64,000 bases of DNA from Lichina pygmaea (Eukaryota > Ascomycota > Lichinomycetes > Lichinales > Lichinaceae). The position numbers and the translations under genes were made by a program. Within the stretch, counting starts at the first letter, position 1. Every line of letters begins with the position of its first letter. The DNA lies in the NCBI GenBank assembly GCA_963422465.1, contig OY730174.1:186001-250000 (forward strand), written 5' to 3'. The notes below the pieces were generated by a model. The model ran no database searches. It saw only the letters and a program-made list of their open reading frames with translations, and was not told the DNA's origin. This document shows, piece after piece, positions 33,814 to 45,444 of the stretch.

Positions 33814-34793
33814 TCGTGTCTCGTATCCTTGTGCGCAGTATCCTGTATTCGTCTGAGCGCGCGTTTCATTCAATGGTCTACTGTACGCACCTCTCATCCA
33901 ATTCCCATCGACCTGTCATGCTGTGTCAAGACATCGTACGCTAAACCGCACCTTTCTGACCTACGGCCGCAGCGGGGCGGCTACTCAACATGTGAGTTTG
34001 ATACGACCTACGTGCGGTACGGTACCGTGAAACACGGTGCGAACTTTTTCTTTTCCTTGGTGTACGATAGCTTTTCGTTGGATGATGTCGTAGTCCGTCC
34101 CGAGGCCGGGCCTAGGAGTGGGACCGGCCCTAGAAATAGGGCTCAGGGGGGCTCAGGGCTCTACACTTGGAGACAAATAATGGTGGGTTGAGTTACTTTG
34201 GCTACTCTGAAGGAGATCGGTTGTGTAAACTAATCTGATCTTTCCCCCCAACTGCCTGCTGGAGCTGGAGGATCTAAAGTATAGTACGTCAAAACTCGCA
34301 GTGAGTGATGTACTTTTTGAGGGGAGGTATAGAGTGAGTGGAATATGTTTGAAGAAGAAGAAGAAGAAGAAGAAGGAGAAGGAGAGAGGGGGTATTGGTG
34401 GAGAGGAAAGGGGGGTATGAGTAAGGTATTGGCTGCAAAGAAGAGGAGAGGAGAGATGCTGTGTACAAGATCGAGTTGGATCGAACAGAGTGACAACCTA
34501 CTACCGTAGAGCTCTGTAGAGTTGGGGAGTTGTGGGGAGGCGAATTGTACAGTGAATCGTGATGGTGATGATGACCAGACCGTACAGAGGGCCAAGAGGT
34601 GGACTGGCCAGGTGGCTTTATTTTTGGCCAGAAGAACTATGAGACAGAGAGAGAGAGAGAGGAAAGGGAAATAGAAGGTATAGAGACGCCCATGTGACGA
34701 CGGAGATGAAGGAGCCTAACACCGATGCAGCACCAACGTAAACAGAGCGGAGGAGGGAAGGGAAAGCAACGAAGAGGACTGCATAGGTCCATC
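33814..34793. other. Convergent spacer
   Basis: Between two 3' ends. It contains a GAA run (34351-34378) and a GA run near 34647-34662, and a short ggtacggtaccg patch at 34015-34027. No gene is supported. Confidence 0.6.
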
Positions 34794-36264
34794 TTACAGC
34801 TCCGTCGTGACCGACGGCGAGCTGCCGCTGCGAGAGCGCTGTTCCGTCTCCGGGTCTCTGCCGGTGGTGAGGAAGTAGACGCCCAGAAAGGTCATGGCGC
34901 AGCCGAGGGCGAACTTGGCGAGCCGAGCGGGCGTGGCGCGCTCAAAGTCGCGGTACAGGATGGCGCTGCCGACGATGACGGAGATGGTGAAGAGCACAAA
35001 CTGCGTCGGGATGACCTGGGTCGAGCCGAAGCGCTGCAGCGCCCGGTTGATGTACCGGATCTGCAGCAGCGCGCTCGACACGAGAACCGCCAGCAGCAAG
35101 TACGTGATCGGGAACGTCAGGAGACGCCAGAGAGTATGCGAGAGGAGAGAGGATACGCCCTTGGTAGAAAGGGCCGTGTAGGCACCTACCACGCCGTGGA
35201 TCGTCTGGTCAGTGATGTGTGGACGAGTGTGAGATGTGTCGTCGTTTTTGGGTGCGGTAGTGGTGGTGGTGGTGGTGGTGGTGGTGGTGGTGATGGGTGT
35301 TGATGGGGATTATCGGGTGGTACTCACCAAAGAGCCCGACGAGGCCAAGATCGATAAAGATGAAGCGATCTCCATACTTCTCGCTGGCCAGCATGCCGAC
35401 GATCATGAGCACGGCCGTGACGAGCATGTACACTTCAAACTCGAGCTGCGTGATGGCGTGCCAGATCAAGTCCGGGTCGAGCTTGGTCTCGGACGGCTTG
35501 GCGCTGACGACGATTGTGACGGCACCGGCGATGGCCACGACGACGCCCCACAGGTCGCGCCGGCGAAACGGTTCGTGGAGCATGATCGGCGCGACGATGC
35601 AGTTCGATATCAGCGCCACGACGCCCAGAGGCGAGACCACGGACGCCGGCGCGAAGCCGTACGCGACAAAGTTGCCCATCTCGCCGACCACCATGAGGAG
35701 GAGCCCGGTCCACCAGATTGGAGATTTCAGGTAGGTTTTCCGCCTCGGGGCGAGCAGCCCGGTCCTGAGCAACGGGATGCTCTCCGAATGCCTAGAATAG
35801 CCGGGACGCTGCTTTGCATCCCTCGACGTGGTCTGATGATCTTCCTGTTGATGGTCGAGGGCTCCATCTCCAAGGCCCGTGTGCGAGCCGTCGGCACCAG
35901 ATTGGCCGATCAGACTGTCTCTCTCGGAGGACAGATCCACCGACGCCGAGGCCGAGGCTCGGGCTTTCGAGCTGCCATCGTCTGGCCTGCCGTTCCGAAG
36001 TGCGTCCGCTTTGCCGAGCGGCGCAACGCTGTTCGCGAGGCTCTCTCTGCCCAGCCTGATATGCGCATAGCGAGTGACGTTCAAGGCGAGGGAGATGAGC
36101 ACGTTTCCGACGATGGCGGTGATGATGCCGATGAGGGACGACCAGCTGTGAAGTTCGGGGCCGTTGCTCCAACGGGATACCGGAGTCGCCGGGACGGCAG
36201 AGCCTGCGAAAGGCGCCGTCGACGCCGTTGTCATGCCAGGAGGATGCCTGGATAGTAGAGCCAT
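34794..36264 (-). CDS. NIPA-family magnesium-transporter-like membrane protein
   Basis: Exons 36264-35328 and 35185-34794 give 442 residues. The 142-nt intron (GTGAGT...TAG) carries a CAC/GTG trinucleotide repeat; the splice rebuilds GLVGLFGAYTALSTKGVSS. About nine hydrophobic segments are seen, e.g. LIGIITAIVGNVLISLALNV, IWWTGLLLMVVGEMGNFVAY, the FAPASVVSPLGVVALISN region, WGVVVAIAGAVTIVVSA, TYLLLAVLVSSALLQIRYIN, FVLFTISVIVGSAILYRDF. The block GEMGNFVAYGFAPASVVSPL is a signature of the NIPA/DUF803 family. A hydrophilic Ser/Ala/Asp-rich loop of about 120 residues is inserted after the first span, as in other fungal members. Family members in animals carry Mg2+; transport by this protein is inferred. 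Confidence 0.88.
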
Positions 36265-36782
36265 GAGTAGAACCAGTATCCTAGAACCATGACGACAGCA
36301 GTCCGAGGCGGACTTTCGAGACTATGCAAGATGCGGCGTCGGGATGCTTCGTCGGACTAGACTCATCTCCGGTATGGTCCAAGCGCATTGTCATATCCGA
36401 TGGAACTACGCATGTATATAGCAGCAAGACAGTCGCCCCGAGAGGGTAGGCAGATGGTGTTTGCGTAGGAGGGAGAAACCACGACTGGCCCGAGATGCCT
36501 ACCGGTATCGCACGCGTATCGTCTCGTCACCGTCCACGTGACCGTGGCGTCGTCGGTCCGCTACTTGATCAAATCTGACTAATGAAACTGCTACAATGTC
36601 AATTCTACTTTGCGGGCGTGGTGCAAACAACAGCTTGTTCATGATGCTTTTTTCCAAGAAGGGATATAAGTCCAAGCCACCCAGATCCCAATAGTAGCGC
36701 GCGATACTTACGTACAGTCGTGAAACAAAGCTCATGAACGACAAAGCAAAAAAACTTGATACCCCACGATGAAAACTTCCCC
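36265..36782. other. Spacer upstream of the NIPA gene
   Basis: About 520 bases between the NIPA start and the WDR70 stop, with both genes on the minus strand. It should hold the NIPA promoter and the WDR70 terminator. No repeat or gene was noticed. Confidence 0.5.
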
Positions 36783-38693
36783 CTACGTCCGTTGTCGCTT
36801 CTTCTCTGGTTTCTCCTCGGCGTCCTCGTCGCTCAGCTCCGCGTAGATCCTATGGATGAAGCGCCTCGTTAGCTTCCGGACCACGATACTGCGCCAGCTC
36901 ATCGCCCTCGGACTCACGTCTTTGGCTGAGTCTCCTTCCAGGCATTCGTAAACATCGGGTCCTTCTCTGCCTTCTCGGCGTACTTTAGCAGGGCCTCTCT
37001 TGGGTCCTCGTCGCGCATCGAGCTCAACGGAATGTGTTCCTTGATGTGCTTCTCATCCGGTTGGCTCTTGGCGAATGGGGTTTGCGCGGGGAGATGCGGT
37101 CGCCGGGGATCGCGCGAACGCCCCGAGGCGGTCATGCCGACAGTCGGATGTCGAGCTGCCCAGCTTGCGGAAGCCTGACCTGAACTCTTGAGCAGACCGT
37201 TAGGGTTGACAATACTGTCCCCCGAGAGACCAAGGGTCGTGTCGGTGGTGAGATTTGGGTCATCGTCAATGTGACGACGTTTCGGCGCCTTGACCATGAT
37301 CTGTACACCGCCTCGAGTTGATATGGCTGGATTGTAGAGCACATGCGTCTCCGCGTTTGCGGAGCCGGTGACGATCTGGTTGATCTTGTCATGCCAGACG
37401 GCAGTTATCAAGGCAGAGTCGGACGTGACCATCGTAACGTGCTCCGACTTCAGAGTTGCAGGATTGAGGATATGAAGATGCCCCGTCTGAGATCCAGTGA
37501 CAATGTAGGATGAATTCGGAGAGAAAGAGATGGTGGATGTCGGATGCTGGCTGGATGTGGATGTGTGAGATATGGTGGCAATAGGAGTCTTGAATTTACG
37601 AGTATCCCAGGCTAACTTGCGGTCAGACAAACTCACACGCCGTGTGGGTGGAGGGGATCCAACTTTTTATGGTGTCGTCGCCGCCTCGGGTGACGACAAG
37701 CCTTCCATCAGAGCTGATATCCAGGCCGCTGGTCCAAGTATCTCTCGCGTGGGCATCTCGTATCTCCCCGGAGGGCCGGGTGAAAGGTCCATTGCCGCTC
37801 CACATCGCCAAGCTCCCGTCCAGGGCCGCGCTTACCAGCACGTTGTTGCCGCCTTGTGCTGGGGAGCCCCAAGCCACGGCTGTCATCCTCGTTCGGCCTC
37901 CAGCACCCGGCAGCCGGGATTTATGGACGATGACCTCCTTCTGTGAGCGTTTGTTGTTGACGTCCCATATCCTTAGCGTGCTGTCCGTGCCAGCGGTGAC
38001 GCATAAATTCCGATCAACAGGGTTCCATGTGCCCGTGGTGACTTCTGACACATGTCCCTTGGTGTTGTGCAGGTCTCTGAGGTACATGTCTCCCTTGACA
38101 AATTCGGTGATGATATCTCCATCGCGGCTGAGGATCTTGGCTTGGGGAGTTGCAGATATCACAAGGAGATGCCCGGCCGAGACAGGGCTGAAGACAGCAC
38201 GGTGAATGGGATGGGTCTCCATGGCGGCCGAGCCTTTTGAGGCGGAAGGATCGACTGATCTGAATGCGCGAAGCGTGGTTGGGGTCATTGACGCAAGGTC
38301 ATGCAGCTTGATCGTGCAATCCGAGGAGCCGGTGACCAGGCGGGATCCAGACTGATCAAGTGTGATGCTCGTGATAGCTCGATCATGGGTTTTGAGTACA
38401 ACTTCATGAGATGTCGGGAACTCGTCTTCCTCCTCATCGTCACTGCTGTCACCATCATCACTTCCTCCTGCGTCATCGACTCCGAGCTTCGTATGCTCTG
38501 CATTATCGTGACCGTCCAGCGCTGTCTCTGAGCGTTTCTTGGCCGCCTCATCTTTGCTACCTCGATCCGGCAATCGCTGAGATTGCTTCAATCGCTTGGC
38601 AATGTCTGTAGTTGCGCTCTGTTTCCCAAAGGAGACGGGTAGAAAGCTCCGCAGCTCGTCATCGGACGTGTTCTGCTCCGAAATCTCGTCCAT
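36783..38693 (-). CDS. WD40-repeat protein, WDR70 family
   Basis: Exons 38693-37664, 37611-36918 and 36849-36783 give 596 residues. The first intron (52 nt) has an unusual GTTGGA donor but rebuilds GGDDTIK|TWDTRKFKTPI, the family sequence; the second is GTGAGT...TAG and adds IYAELSDEDAEEKPEKKRQR as the C-terminus. The N-terminal 110 residues are acidic. WD repeats begin at THDRAITSITLDQSGSRLVT. The block TRPSGEIRDAHARDTWTSGL, then DISSDGRLVVTRGGDDTIK, and the C-terminal DPREALLKYAEKAEKDPMFT are typical of WDR70 (gastrulation-defective 1 homologs). In fission yeast and humans WDR70 works with the CRL4 (Ddb1-Cul4) ubiquitin ligase in double-strand-break repair chromatin. The C-terminal Lys/Arg cluster is probably nuclear-localising. 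The role here is by homology. Confidence 0.9.
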
Positions 38694-40170
38694 GTCTTTT
38701 CGACTGAAGCTCTCAGTTGGAGATGTCTGATTATCGAGGCCTGTAATACGTGCTGTACGTACCTTCCTTAAGTAGGTATATACATACGTTACGCACTGTA
38801 GGTATGTACGAGTACGTCCATACTCCGTGCTCCGTACATACGTACGTATGTATGGAGTACGAAGCTCGTAGCTGGTGTACCGTACCGTACCGTACCGTAC
38901 GTACGTACTGGCATGATGTAAAACAAGTCGACAGAAGTCATATAAGACGTTACCGGTACGTCATTCTGAGCTGCACTCACACCTGAATATCATACAAGAT
39001 GTTCTTCTGTGGAAGTACTGTCGACGCTTTCCGACGTAGGAGCACGTATGTCGACGGAGGAGGGGTGTAACAGAAGCAGCTTCCCCCTGAGCCACGCTAA
39101 AAAGTCTTGGCGGCACGGGACTGCTCCTTCTCGTCGCTCGTTAGGAGCTTAGATACTGTAGATCAGACCAATACACGCTCATTCCCCGGCCAGACGCCGG
39201 TTGTCAACTTACAATAAGCGGCTCAACAAGGTCTTGTGCTGCTCTGCGGCCTCGCAGCGCCTCGTATCTCGTACGTACGGATGTAGCAGCAGCGCGCCAG
39301 CTGTCCCAGGTAAAGCCATTGAATTCTCTAGAGCTCGATATTCACAACCGTAGCGTGACGGAGGATAGTCTTATACAGCAGCCAATGAGTATAGATTCCG
39401 AAAGCGGAGGAGATACTTTTTTGGTAGAGATACTGTGCCATGGCTGCTAGACCGATTGATTGATACTAGTGGCAATGGCTCGCGAGTTGGTGGTACTACT
39501 CTACGTATGTACCGTACCAGTGAGATAGCAAAGTAGATAAGCTAGCTGGAGCTCTGCTTCGAAGGCTATCACAGCTGCTAGGACGGACATCAGGTTCGTG
39601 ACTGAGCTGACCCATTGGTTTCCGGCAGCCCTTACCGTAACAAAGTGCGTATCAATATCACCGTTGGTCTGCAAGCTCATGCTGGGCGGATCGGGTCTGA
39701 CGAGCTGTTTTTCGGCGTGTAATGCAAGCTAAGACATGTTGCCATGCTTCTCGTGCCTCTCCCTCACTTGGCATTGCGCCGTGAAGATTCCTCTGATGAG
39801 CCATTGTTAACCTCTGTGTGGTCTGAGGTAGCGTTGGAGTTCTGACATCAGCGATGGAGGGCTCGTGGGCGGAAGGTCAGAGGATGCAAAGAAGCCGTCC
39901 GCTTGGGCACAGCGTCGATCGAGTGGGTGGTCGCGATGGCGCCGTGCTAGGCCGTATGGGGAACGCAATAGCCCCCTGAGTTCCAGATCATCGGCGTCTT
40001 ACCGTCCCCCTTGTTCAGTCGACACCACTCATCCAGCTGAGCTTGGGTCGACCACTATTCGACAAAGTCAGCTCGCAACGACTAGAAAAAGGCCTTGAGT
40101 CATATCCTCGGCACATACCAGACGCTTGCTGGCAATGATCAGCTGTATGAGGGCTTGCCTGGTCTGCCCG
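38694..40170. other. Spacer with a strong GTAC island
   Basis: Positions 38745-38905 form one of the densest GTAC islands in the window, including gtaccgtaccgtaccgtaccg and gtacgtacgtatgtatgg. The rest holds no supported gene. Confidence 0.55.
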
Positions 40171-40612
40171 TCAGCATTTCAACTCCCCCGATGGTCGACA
40201 GTGTCGGAAAACGATCACCAACGTGAACATGAAAATAGCCATGACGAAGAATACTGTTGCCCATGCCAGACCCGAAAATATTCTGGGATGAGAGGATTCC
40301 AGACGAATTAACTGCACGTGAGCCGAGATCTCGACTGTAGCTCGCCGCCCACGAGGATGGCAGCGAGGGTACATAGAAGACCTGAAAGCCTGCCCGAAGT
40401 TGCACAGCGCTATAGCCGTGGTTAGCTCGCACGAACCAAGCGACGTCCTCCATCTCGTCTGGGGCCGACTTGACCGGACGGGAGAAAATACCGGCGATTA
40501 GATACAACAAGCCCCCAAAAAGCCTCCAATCTTCGCCTTCGAAGAGAGAGGTATGGACAGCTGCTTTCCACAGCCACTCCAACGTGCAGCTGATGACCTT
40601 GACAAGACCCAT
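40171..40612 (-). CDS. Hypothetical membrane protein, probably incomplete at its 5' side
   Basis: From the ATG at 40612, exon 40612-40373 encodes MGLVKVISCTLEWLWKA... and FGGLLYLIAGIFSRPV, ending GFQVFY. A 61-nt GTACCC...CAG intron leads to 40311-40171, which encodes LIRLESSHPRIFSGLAWATV and the strongly hydrophobic FFVMAIFMFTLVIVF before RHCRPSGELKC. The pieces give 126 residues with a C-terminal membrane span. An upstream frame at 40710-40590 (LTPLCGKLCEDIYSDCHLPQ, ASRFAAKDIGNDGSC) also looks coding and may be an earlier exon, but I could not find a splice that joins it. The family is unknown to me. A plus-strand frame at 40725-40991 overlaps the presumed 5' side. Confidence 0.4.
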
Positions 40613-41196
40613 CGTTGCCGATATCCTTCGCTGCGAAGCGCGATGCTTGAGGCAAGTGGCAGTCTGAGTAGATGTCCTCACAGAGTTTGCCGCATAGTGG
40701 TGTCAGCAAGACCTCCAGGTTTCAGTGAGGCCTGTGGCATGGACGACAGAAGCGTTGATAGAGGCTTATGCCGAGGCACCTTCCCTTCGTGATACTATGA
40801 CTGCTGAGATCGTTCGGCAAAGACTGTCCCGCGCTCGAGCTTGGAAACAGGGGGATTCGGGCTTTACCGACTTCTATCCGCGGATACAAAATCCGCGTGA
40901 CGAGCTTCAAGACGTAGAACTGGACATCAGGAGTGGGCGATTTTGTGATTTTTGCAGACGACCGAATGTCATCTTCCTCGTGCTACCGTAAGTAGAGGAG
41001 AGCAACAGAAACTCGACCTGAAATTTTTCAGGGCTTAACACTCAAGCCACACAATTGTCATTGCGAACGACACAGCTCAATGACAGGTCATTTCCAACAC
41101 GAGCTCAAGTACAATCGAAAATGACAAACGATGCTGGCAAACTCTTACAGAAGAGGTTCCCCGCGGGCCTCGGCTCCATGATGGTCCACAACGCTT

Positions 41197-42711
41197 TTAA
41201 ATCTCAAATGTCCGTACGGTGCTGACGTTCAGCTGGCTCCATGGCCTCCCATGCCGGATCGACATCAGGAACTTCCCCGGCCAATAGACGTGGTAGAGCC
41301 ACCACCAGGGCAACGGGTCCCAGACGGTGTACGTGCCTTCTTTCCAGAAGAGAAGATGGCGCATGACGACACTGAAATCGTGGAGCAGCTGTCTTGCTGG
41401 CACACGGCCGAGCAAGCAATCAAGAAGCGGAAGGCAGAAGGACGTGACCAGGTCGTGACCGGCCCAGAAGAACTTGAGCGACTCGTTCGGTGTCACAACG
41501 TGGGGCTCGTACCCGTTGACTGCCCCGTTCGGCGCACCGGGCGAAAGAGCAGCGAGATAGGCGTTCGACAATTCGACGCTGAGCCCGTCGAAAAGCAGGA
41601 CGGCAGTATGTGCGCGAGGGTTGCATTCGATCGGGTAGATCGTCGTCTCAACTCCCTTCGCACTCGGCAGTTCCCGCACCATAAAGTCCAAGGCCAGATG
41701 GCCGGTCATCTCGCCTTTGGATCTTGTTGCGAACTCCTGGTTGAACTCCAGCAGGGCCCTGTTGAGCGCGGAATCGGCAGGCAGGGCCTCGTAATGCATC
41801 AAGAGCTGGGTAGAAGGGCAGGCGACGAATGCCTTGACCTCGTTCCTGACCACCAGCGCATGAGAGCAGTACTCTTTGCCGCGGACAAATTCCTGCAAGA
41901 CCCAAGGGTTGGCTGGTGAAACGTCCAGGCTCGCGACGTACGAGTATGTCCGGCTCCTCGAGGAGTGCGGCAGAGCGGTCAGCTCGCCGCGTCGAGCGTT
42001 GTCTATGCCGTCGGGCTTGATGATGTATCTGCCGACGCGGGAATGATCCAAGATCTTGTGGATCGCCCCTCGAGAGGTGACCAGATGCGTCTCGGGCACG
42101 TTCAGCCCCAAGGAAGCAACGTAGCGGACGAACGAGTCCTTAGGATGTACTGTCTCGATCAGCCCCGCATCCAGCTGGACGACCTTGCACGAGGTACGTC
42201 GTTCGATCACTTCCTTTGCCTGCGCGTCTTCGAGCTCAGTCGACTGCCCGGCACAGCTGACCCAGAGGTCGATCCCCTCTCGCCTCACGATCGCGAGCAG
42301 GTCGCTGATGTAGGCAGAGGCGCCTGCGGTGCCGTCCGGAGCGCTGACGCGATAGAACTTCCGCAGCGCACACGAGACCCGTCCTCGGACCAGCACGCCG
42401 TCGGGTTCAAAGTCCGCTCCAATGACCTCGTGGCCCGCCTCGTAGAAGGTGCGGGCGAGAAACAGCCCCTTGTCCATTCCAACACCGGTCACCAGGATGG
42501 CCCGGGGACGGAACGTCGGCGACTGTCGGATCTGCCGCCGCGGCGACCTGTGCCGGAATCGACGCGCAACATAGCTGAGCAGCAGAATGCCAGTGTCCAA
42601 TGGCAGGAGAATCAGGCTCAACAGCAGTAGAGCTACATTCTTCAGGATGTGCGCCGTCTTCGGTGACCGCTGAAGCTGTGTCAATCTCTTTCCCGTCGGT
42701 AGGACAAGCAT
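41197..42711 (-). CDS. ATP-grasp ligase, mycosporine-synthase (MysC) type, membrane-anchored
   Basis: Single exon, 504 residues from the first ATG (42711); the frame opens 22 codons earlier only through TTG. Residues about 25-47 (NVALLLLSLILLPLDTGILL) form one hydrophobic span followed by RRFRHRSPRR, so the catalytic domain is probably tethered facing the cytosol. Then ILVTGVGMDKGLFLARTFYE and AGHEVIGADFEPDGV give the nucleotide-binding-like N-domain, with YIIKPDGIDNARRGEL, PWVLQEFVRGKEYCSHALV and TTIYPIECNPRAHTAVLLF covering the ATP-grasp Lys, acidic and Glu/Asn metal positions. The whole resembles fungal ATP-grasp enzymes of mycosporine clusters, which join an amino acid to 4-deoxygadusol. 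It is divergent from the GH127 gene, with 460 bp between starts, and lies 6 kb from the cyclase. The family is firm; the substrate is inferred from neighbours. Confidence 0.82.
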   Translation of the reverse strand: MLVLPTGKRLTQLQRSPKTAHILKNVALLLLSLILLPLDTGILLLSYVARRFRHRSPRRQIRQSPTFRPRAILVTGVGMDKGLFLARTFYEAGHEVIGADFEPDGVLVRGRVSCALRKFYRVSAPDGTAGASAYISDLLAIVRREGIDLWVSCAGQSTELEDAQAKEVIERRTSCKVVQLDAGLIETVHPKDSFVRYVASLGLNVPETHLVTSRGAIHKILDHSRVGRYIIKPDGIDNARRGELTALPHSSRSRTYSYVASLDVSPANPWVLQEFVRGKEYCSHALVVRNEVKAFVACPSTQLLMHYEALPADSALNRALLEFNQEFATRSKGEMTGHLALDFMVRELPSAKGVETTIYPIECNPRAHTAVLLFDGLSVELSNAYLAALSPGAPNGAVNGYEPHVVTPNESLKFFWAGHDLVTSFCLPLLDCLLGRVPARQLLHDFSVVMRHLLFWKEGTYTVWDPLPWWWLYHVYWPGKFLMSIRHGRPWSQLNVSTVRTFEI

Positions 42712-43171
42712 ACTCCGCGATCTGTCAAAGTGATGTTCTGAGCACAACCTGATCAGGGAAGCGACGTCGTGCTGCAAGCAAGATTGTGTCTGTCTTACAT
42801 GTCAAGACGGCGCTCACGGTAAGCAGTCGCCGATGAGAGATGCAAGCAAATCAAAGTCTTCGCGGTGATGCGTTCGGTACGGTAGCGCCAATCTTATGTT
42901 GACGTCACTCTCTTCCGTGTGGCATTCTAAACTTCGGCCTGCATGATGTTGCCGTGGTCAGCTCACGACCAAAATAAGAAGCTTTGGCAATGGATTGACT
43001 CTGGATTGTGATTGATTGAAGTTGGTGTAGATTAGATATTGCTATGGATAGCTAGTGCACCCCCTGACATGACCTCGTACCGATTGGCCTGTCATGAGTC
43101 AGTCCTCGCCGTCTGTCGTGTGACAGTTTCATGCTCGCCTCGTTTATGTGCACGGCGTCGTCGAGTTGCCG
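42712..43171. promoter_or_regulatory. Shared divergent promoter of the ATP-grasp and GH127 genes
   Basis: The 460 bp between the two start codons contain a perfect TGACGTCA palindrome at 42900-42907, the site for CREB/ATF-type bZIP factors such as fungal Atf1/AtfA. A ggtacggtagc word lies just upstream at 42877. No coding frame intervenes. Co-regulation of the two genes is inferred from the layout. Confidence 0.6.
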
Positions 43172-45410
43172 ATGATGGCTCGCAAGATTCTCCTGGCAGG
43201 GACGAGCTTCGGCGCCATCATGGCTGCAGCTTCGGGGGTAGCCGTCCATGATCGACGTGAGTTCCACGCGAGGAGAGAGGCCCTTGCATTGCTGTAACTG
43301 ACCGTGGCGCAGTGCTTCCGTACACTTTCGAGCCGCTGCCGCTTGGCTCCATCAAACCTATGGGATGGCTGCGCGACCAGCTGGGTTTGATGGCGAACGG
43401 CCTGCCCGGGCACGAGGCCGATTTCTACCGCTATGTGAAGGACAGCGTCTGGACCGGCGGCGGCAAGGATTACAGCGGCCTCCACGAAGCAGCCGCCTAC
43501 TGGTTCAACTACATTGTCCCGCTGGCGTACGGTCTGGACGATGCCCGCTTGAAGAACCAAGTCCGCCGGTTCGTCGACCATGTGCTCGACGGTCAAGCGG
43601 AGGACGGCTGGATCGGACCAGAGAGAACGGCTGCGACGCGGGATCTGTGGGCGAGGTTTCCTGTGATGCTTGGGTTGATGGTAGGAGTCTCATGCTGCTC
43701 GTGCATTGGCCTGCCGACTCTCTTGCTGATAGCTTTCGGTCACCTCTATAGCAACTTTGTGAAGCTGACGATGCTTACGCGGAGAGGGCGCTTCCTGCTA
43801 TGCACAGATTCATCAAACTGATGCACCATATGCTGGAGAACGGTGGCGAGGGATATGTCAGTTGGGGTCGGGCACGGAGCCACGACATGACGATCACGCT
43901 GCAGTGGCTCTATGAGAAGCATCCGATGAACAATGAGCCGGTGCTCCTCGATACCATGAGGCTTCTGACCGACGGCGCATTTGACTGGTCGTACTTCTTC
44001 AGCAAAGACGTCTTTCCCGTGGACGACCTTGACAGTATCCCTGACCTCGACCTTCCGTATGACTTTCAACATGTCGTGAACGTAGCCCAAGGTCAGTCGC
44101 CCTGGCCTCCTCCTCTGCCAGCTCGATGCGCCGACGCTCATCCGGGCTCCCGCCGTAGCTCTGAAGTCTGCCGCCGTCATCCGCCGCTTCACCCACAGCG
44201 AAGCCCTGCTGGAAACGGCGCGGAATGCGGTCAACTGGACTTTCCTGTATCACGGCAGTCCGGCTGGGGCCGTCATTGGCGACGAGCGCATCAGCGGGGT
44301 CAGTCCAAGGAGAGGGTGAGCTCCCGTGGTGAACTTTCACGCGCGTTCGAGAAGCTGAGCGGCTGTGTTCAGAGCGGAGCTCTGCGGCGTCGTGGAAGCG
44401 ATGCACTCGTTGAGCTACCTATACAAGGCCATCGGAGACAAGACCTTTGCCGACAGGTGCGAGTTGGCAGCGTTCAACGCCCTGCCGGCCATGATATCCC
44501 CCGACTGGTGGGCTCACCAGTACGTGTCGCAGGCAAACCAGGTGAGTTTGAGCTTTCGTCTTCGCCGTTGGGGCCCACGTTGACCGGTCTCGTGCCTAGC
44601 CGTTTTCTCGACCGCTACCGGAGTCGCCCTTCTTCAATGTCAACGGCCGAGGTCAGACGTTCGGGCTGGAGCCTCACTACGTAAGTTTTCCCCCGGCTCT
44701 GACGGCTCAACCCCCCTCTGGGCATGGCTCACCGCTACCCATTCAGCCCTGCTGTACGGTGAACCACCCACAAGGCTATCCCAAGTTTCTGTCGGCGGCG
44801 TACGTGAGGGTTGGTGGCAACGGCCTTGGCCACGCCTTGCTCGGGCCGAGCCAAGCCACCGTCAGTCTCGGCGAGAGGAAGTCTGTCAGCGTGCAATGCG
44901 AAACGAGTTATCCGTTTGAAAACCAGCTCTTGTATACGATCACGGCAGAAGAGCCGTTCGACTTCTTCGTCCGCGTCCCAGACTGGTGTGTCCCCGAGGC
45001 ATCCCACATCCGCATCAACGACGACGCTACGCAGCCGCTCAGTCCCGACGTAGCAACGGGCATGCACAAGATCGCCATTCCTGCGGGCAGGACCAGCGTC
45101 AGGTATGTCTTGGGAGCTCGCATCAGGGTAGTGCGCCGGGCGAACAAGGCCGTGTCGGTGTACCACGGCGCTCTTCTGTACGCGCTAGACGTCGGCATGG
45201 ACGTGCGGAGCGACGCTCCCCGGGCCTGGACCCAGCAGTATCTCTCGGACGACGAGGTCGTGCCGGAAGCGAAAGACTACGTCGTCACGAACACGACAGC
45301 GTGGGCCATCGCCATCGATCCCGCGACCTTGACTTTCCGTTCTGGGAGGTTACCTCGGTCTGACGCAGCCGCCGCCGCCGCAGTAGATCAGATCCATGTT
45401 TCTCCTCTGC

Positions 45411-45444
<34 letters not shown>

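Noticed and set aside
35186-35327. A poly-His C-terminus on the NIPA-type protein
   Set aside because: The His run comes from a GTG/CAC repeat inside an intron; splicing continues the transmembrane protein.
40725-40991. Plus-strand gene with the frame beginning MRPVAWTTEALIEAYAEAPS
   Set aside because: Open for 88 codons but its first codon is not clearly a start, it overlaps the presumed 5' side of a minus-strand gene, and no motif supports it. Kept only as a note.
44091-44160. Apparent frameshift in the GH127 gene after the NVAQ motif
   Set aside because: A 67-nt GTCAGT...TAG intron (44092-44158) rebuilds NVAQALKSAAVIRRF exactly as in the family, so the gene is intact.
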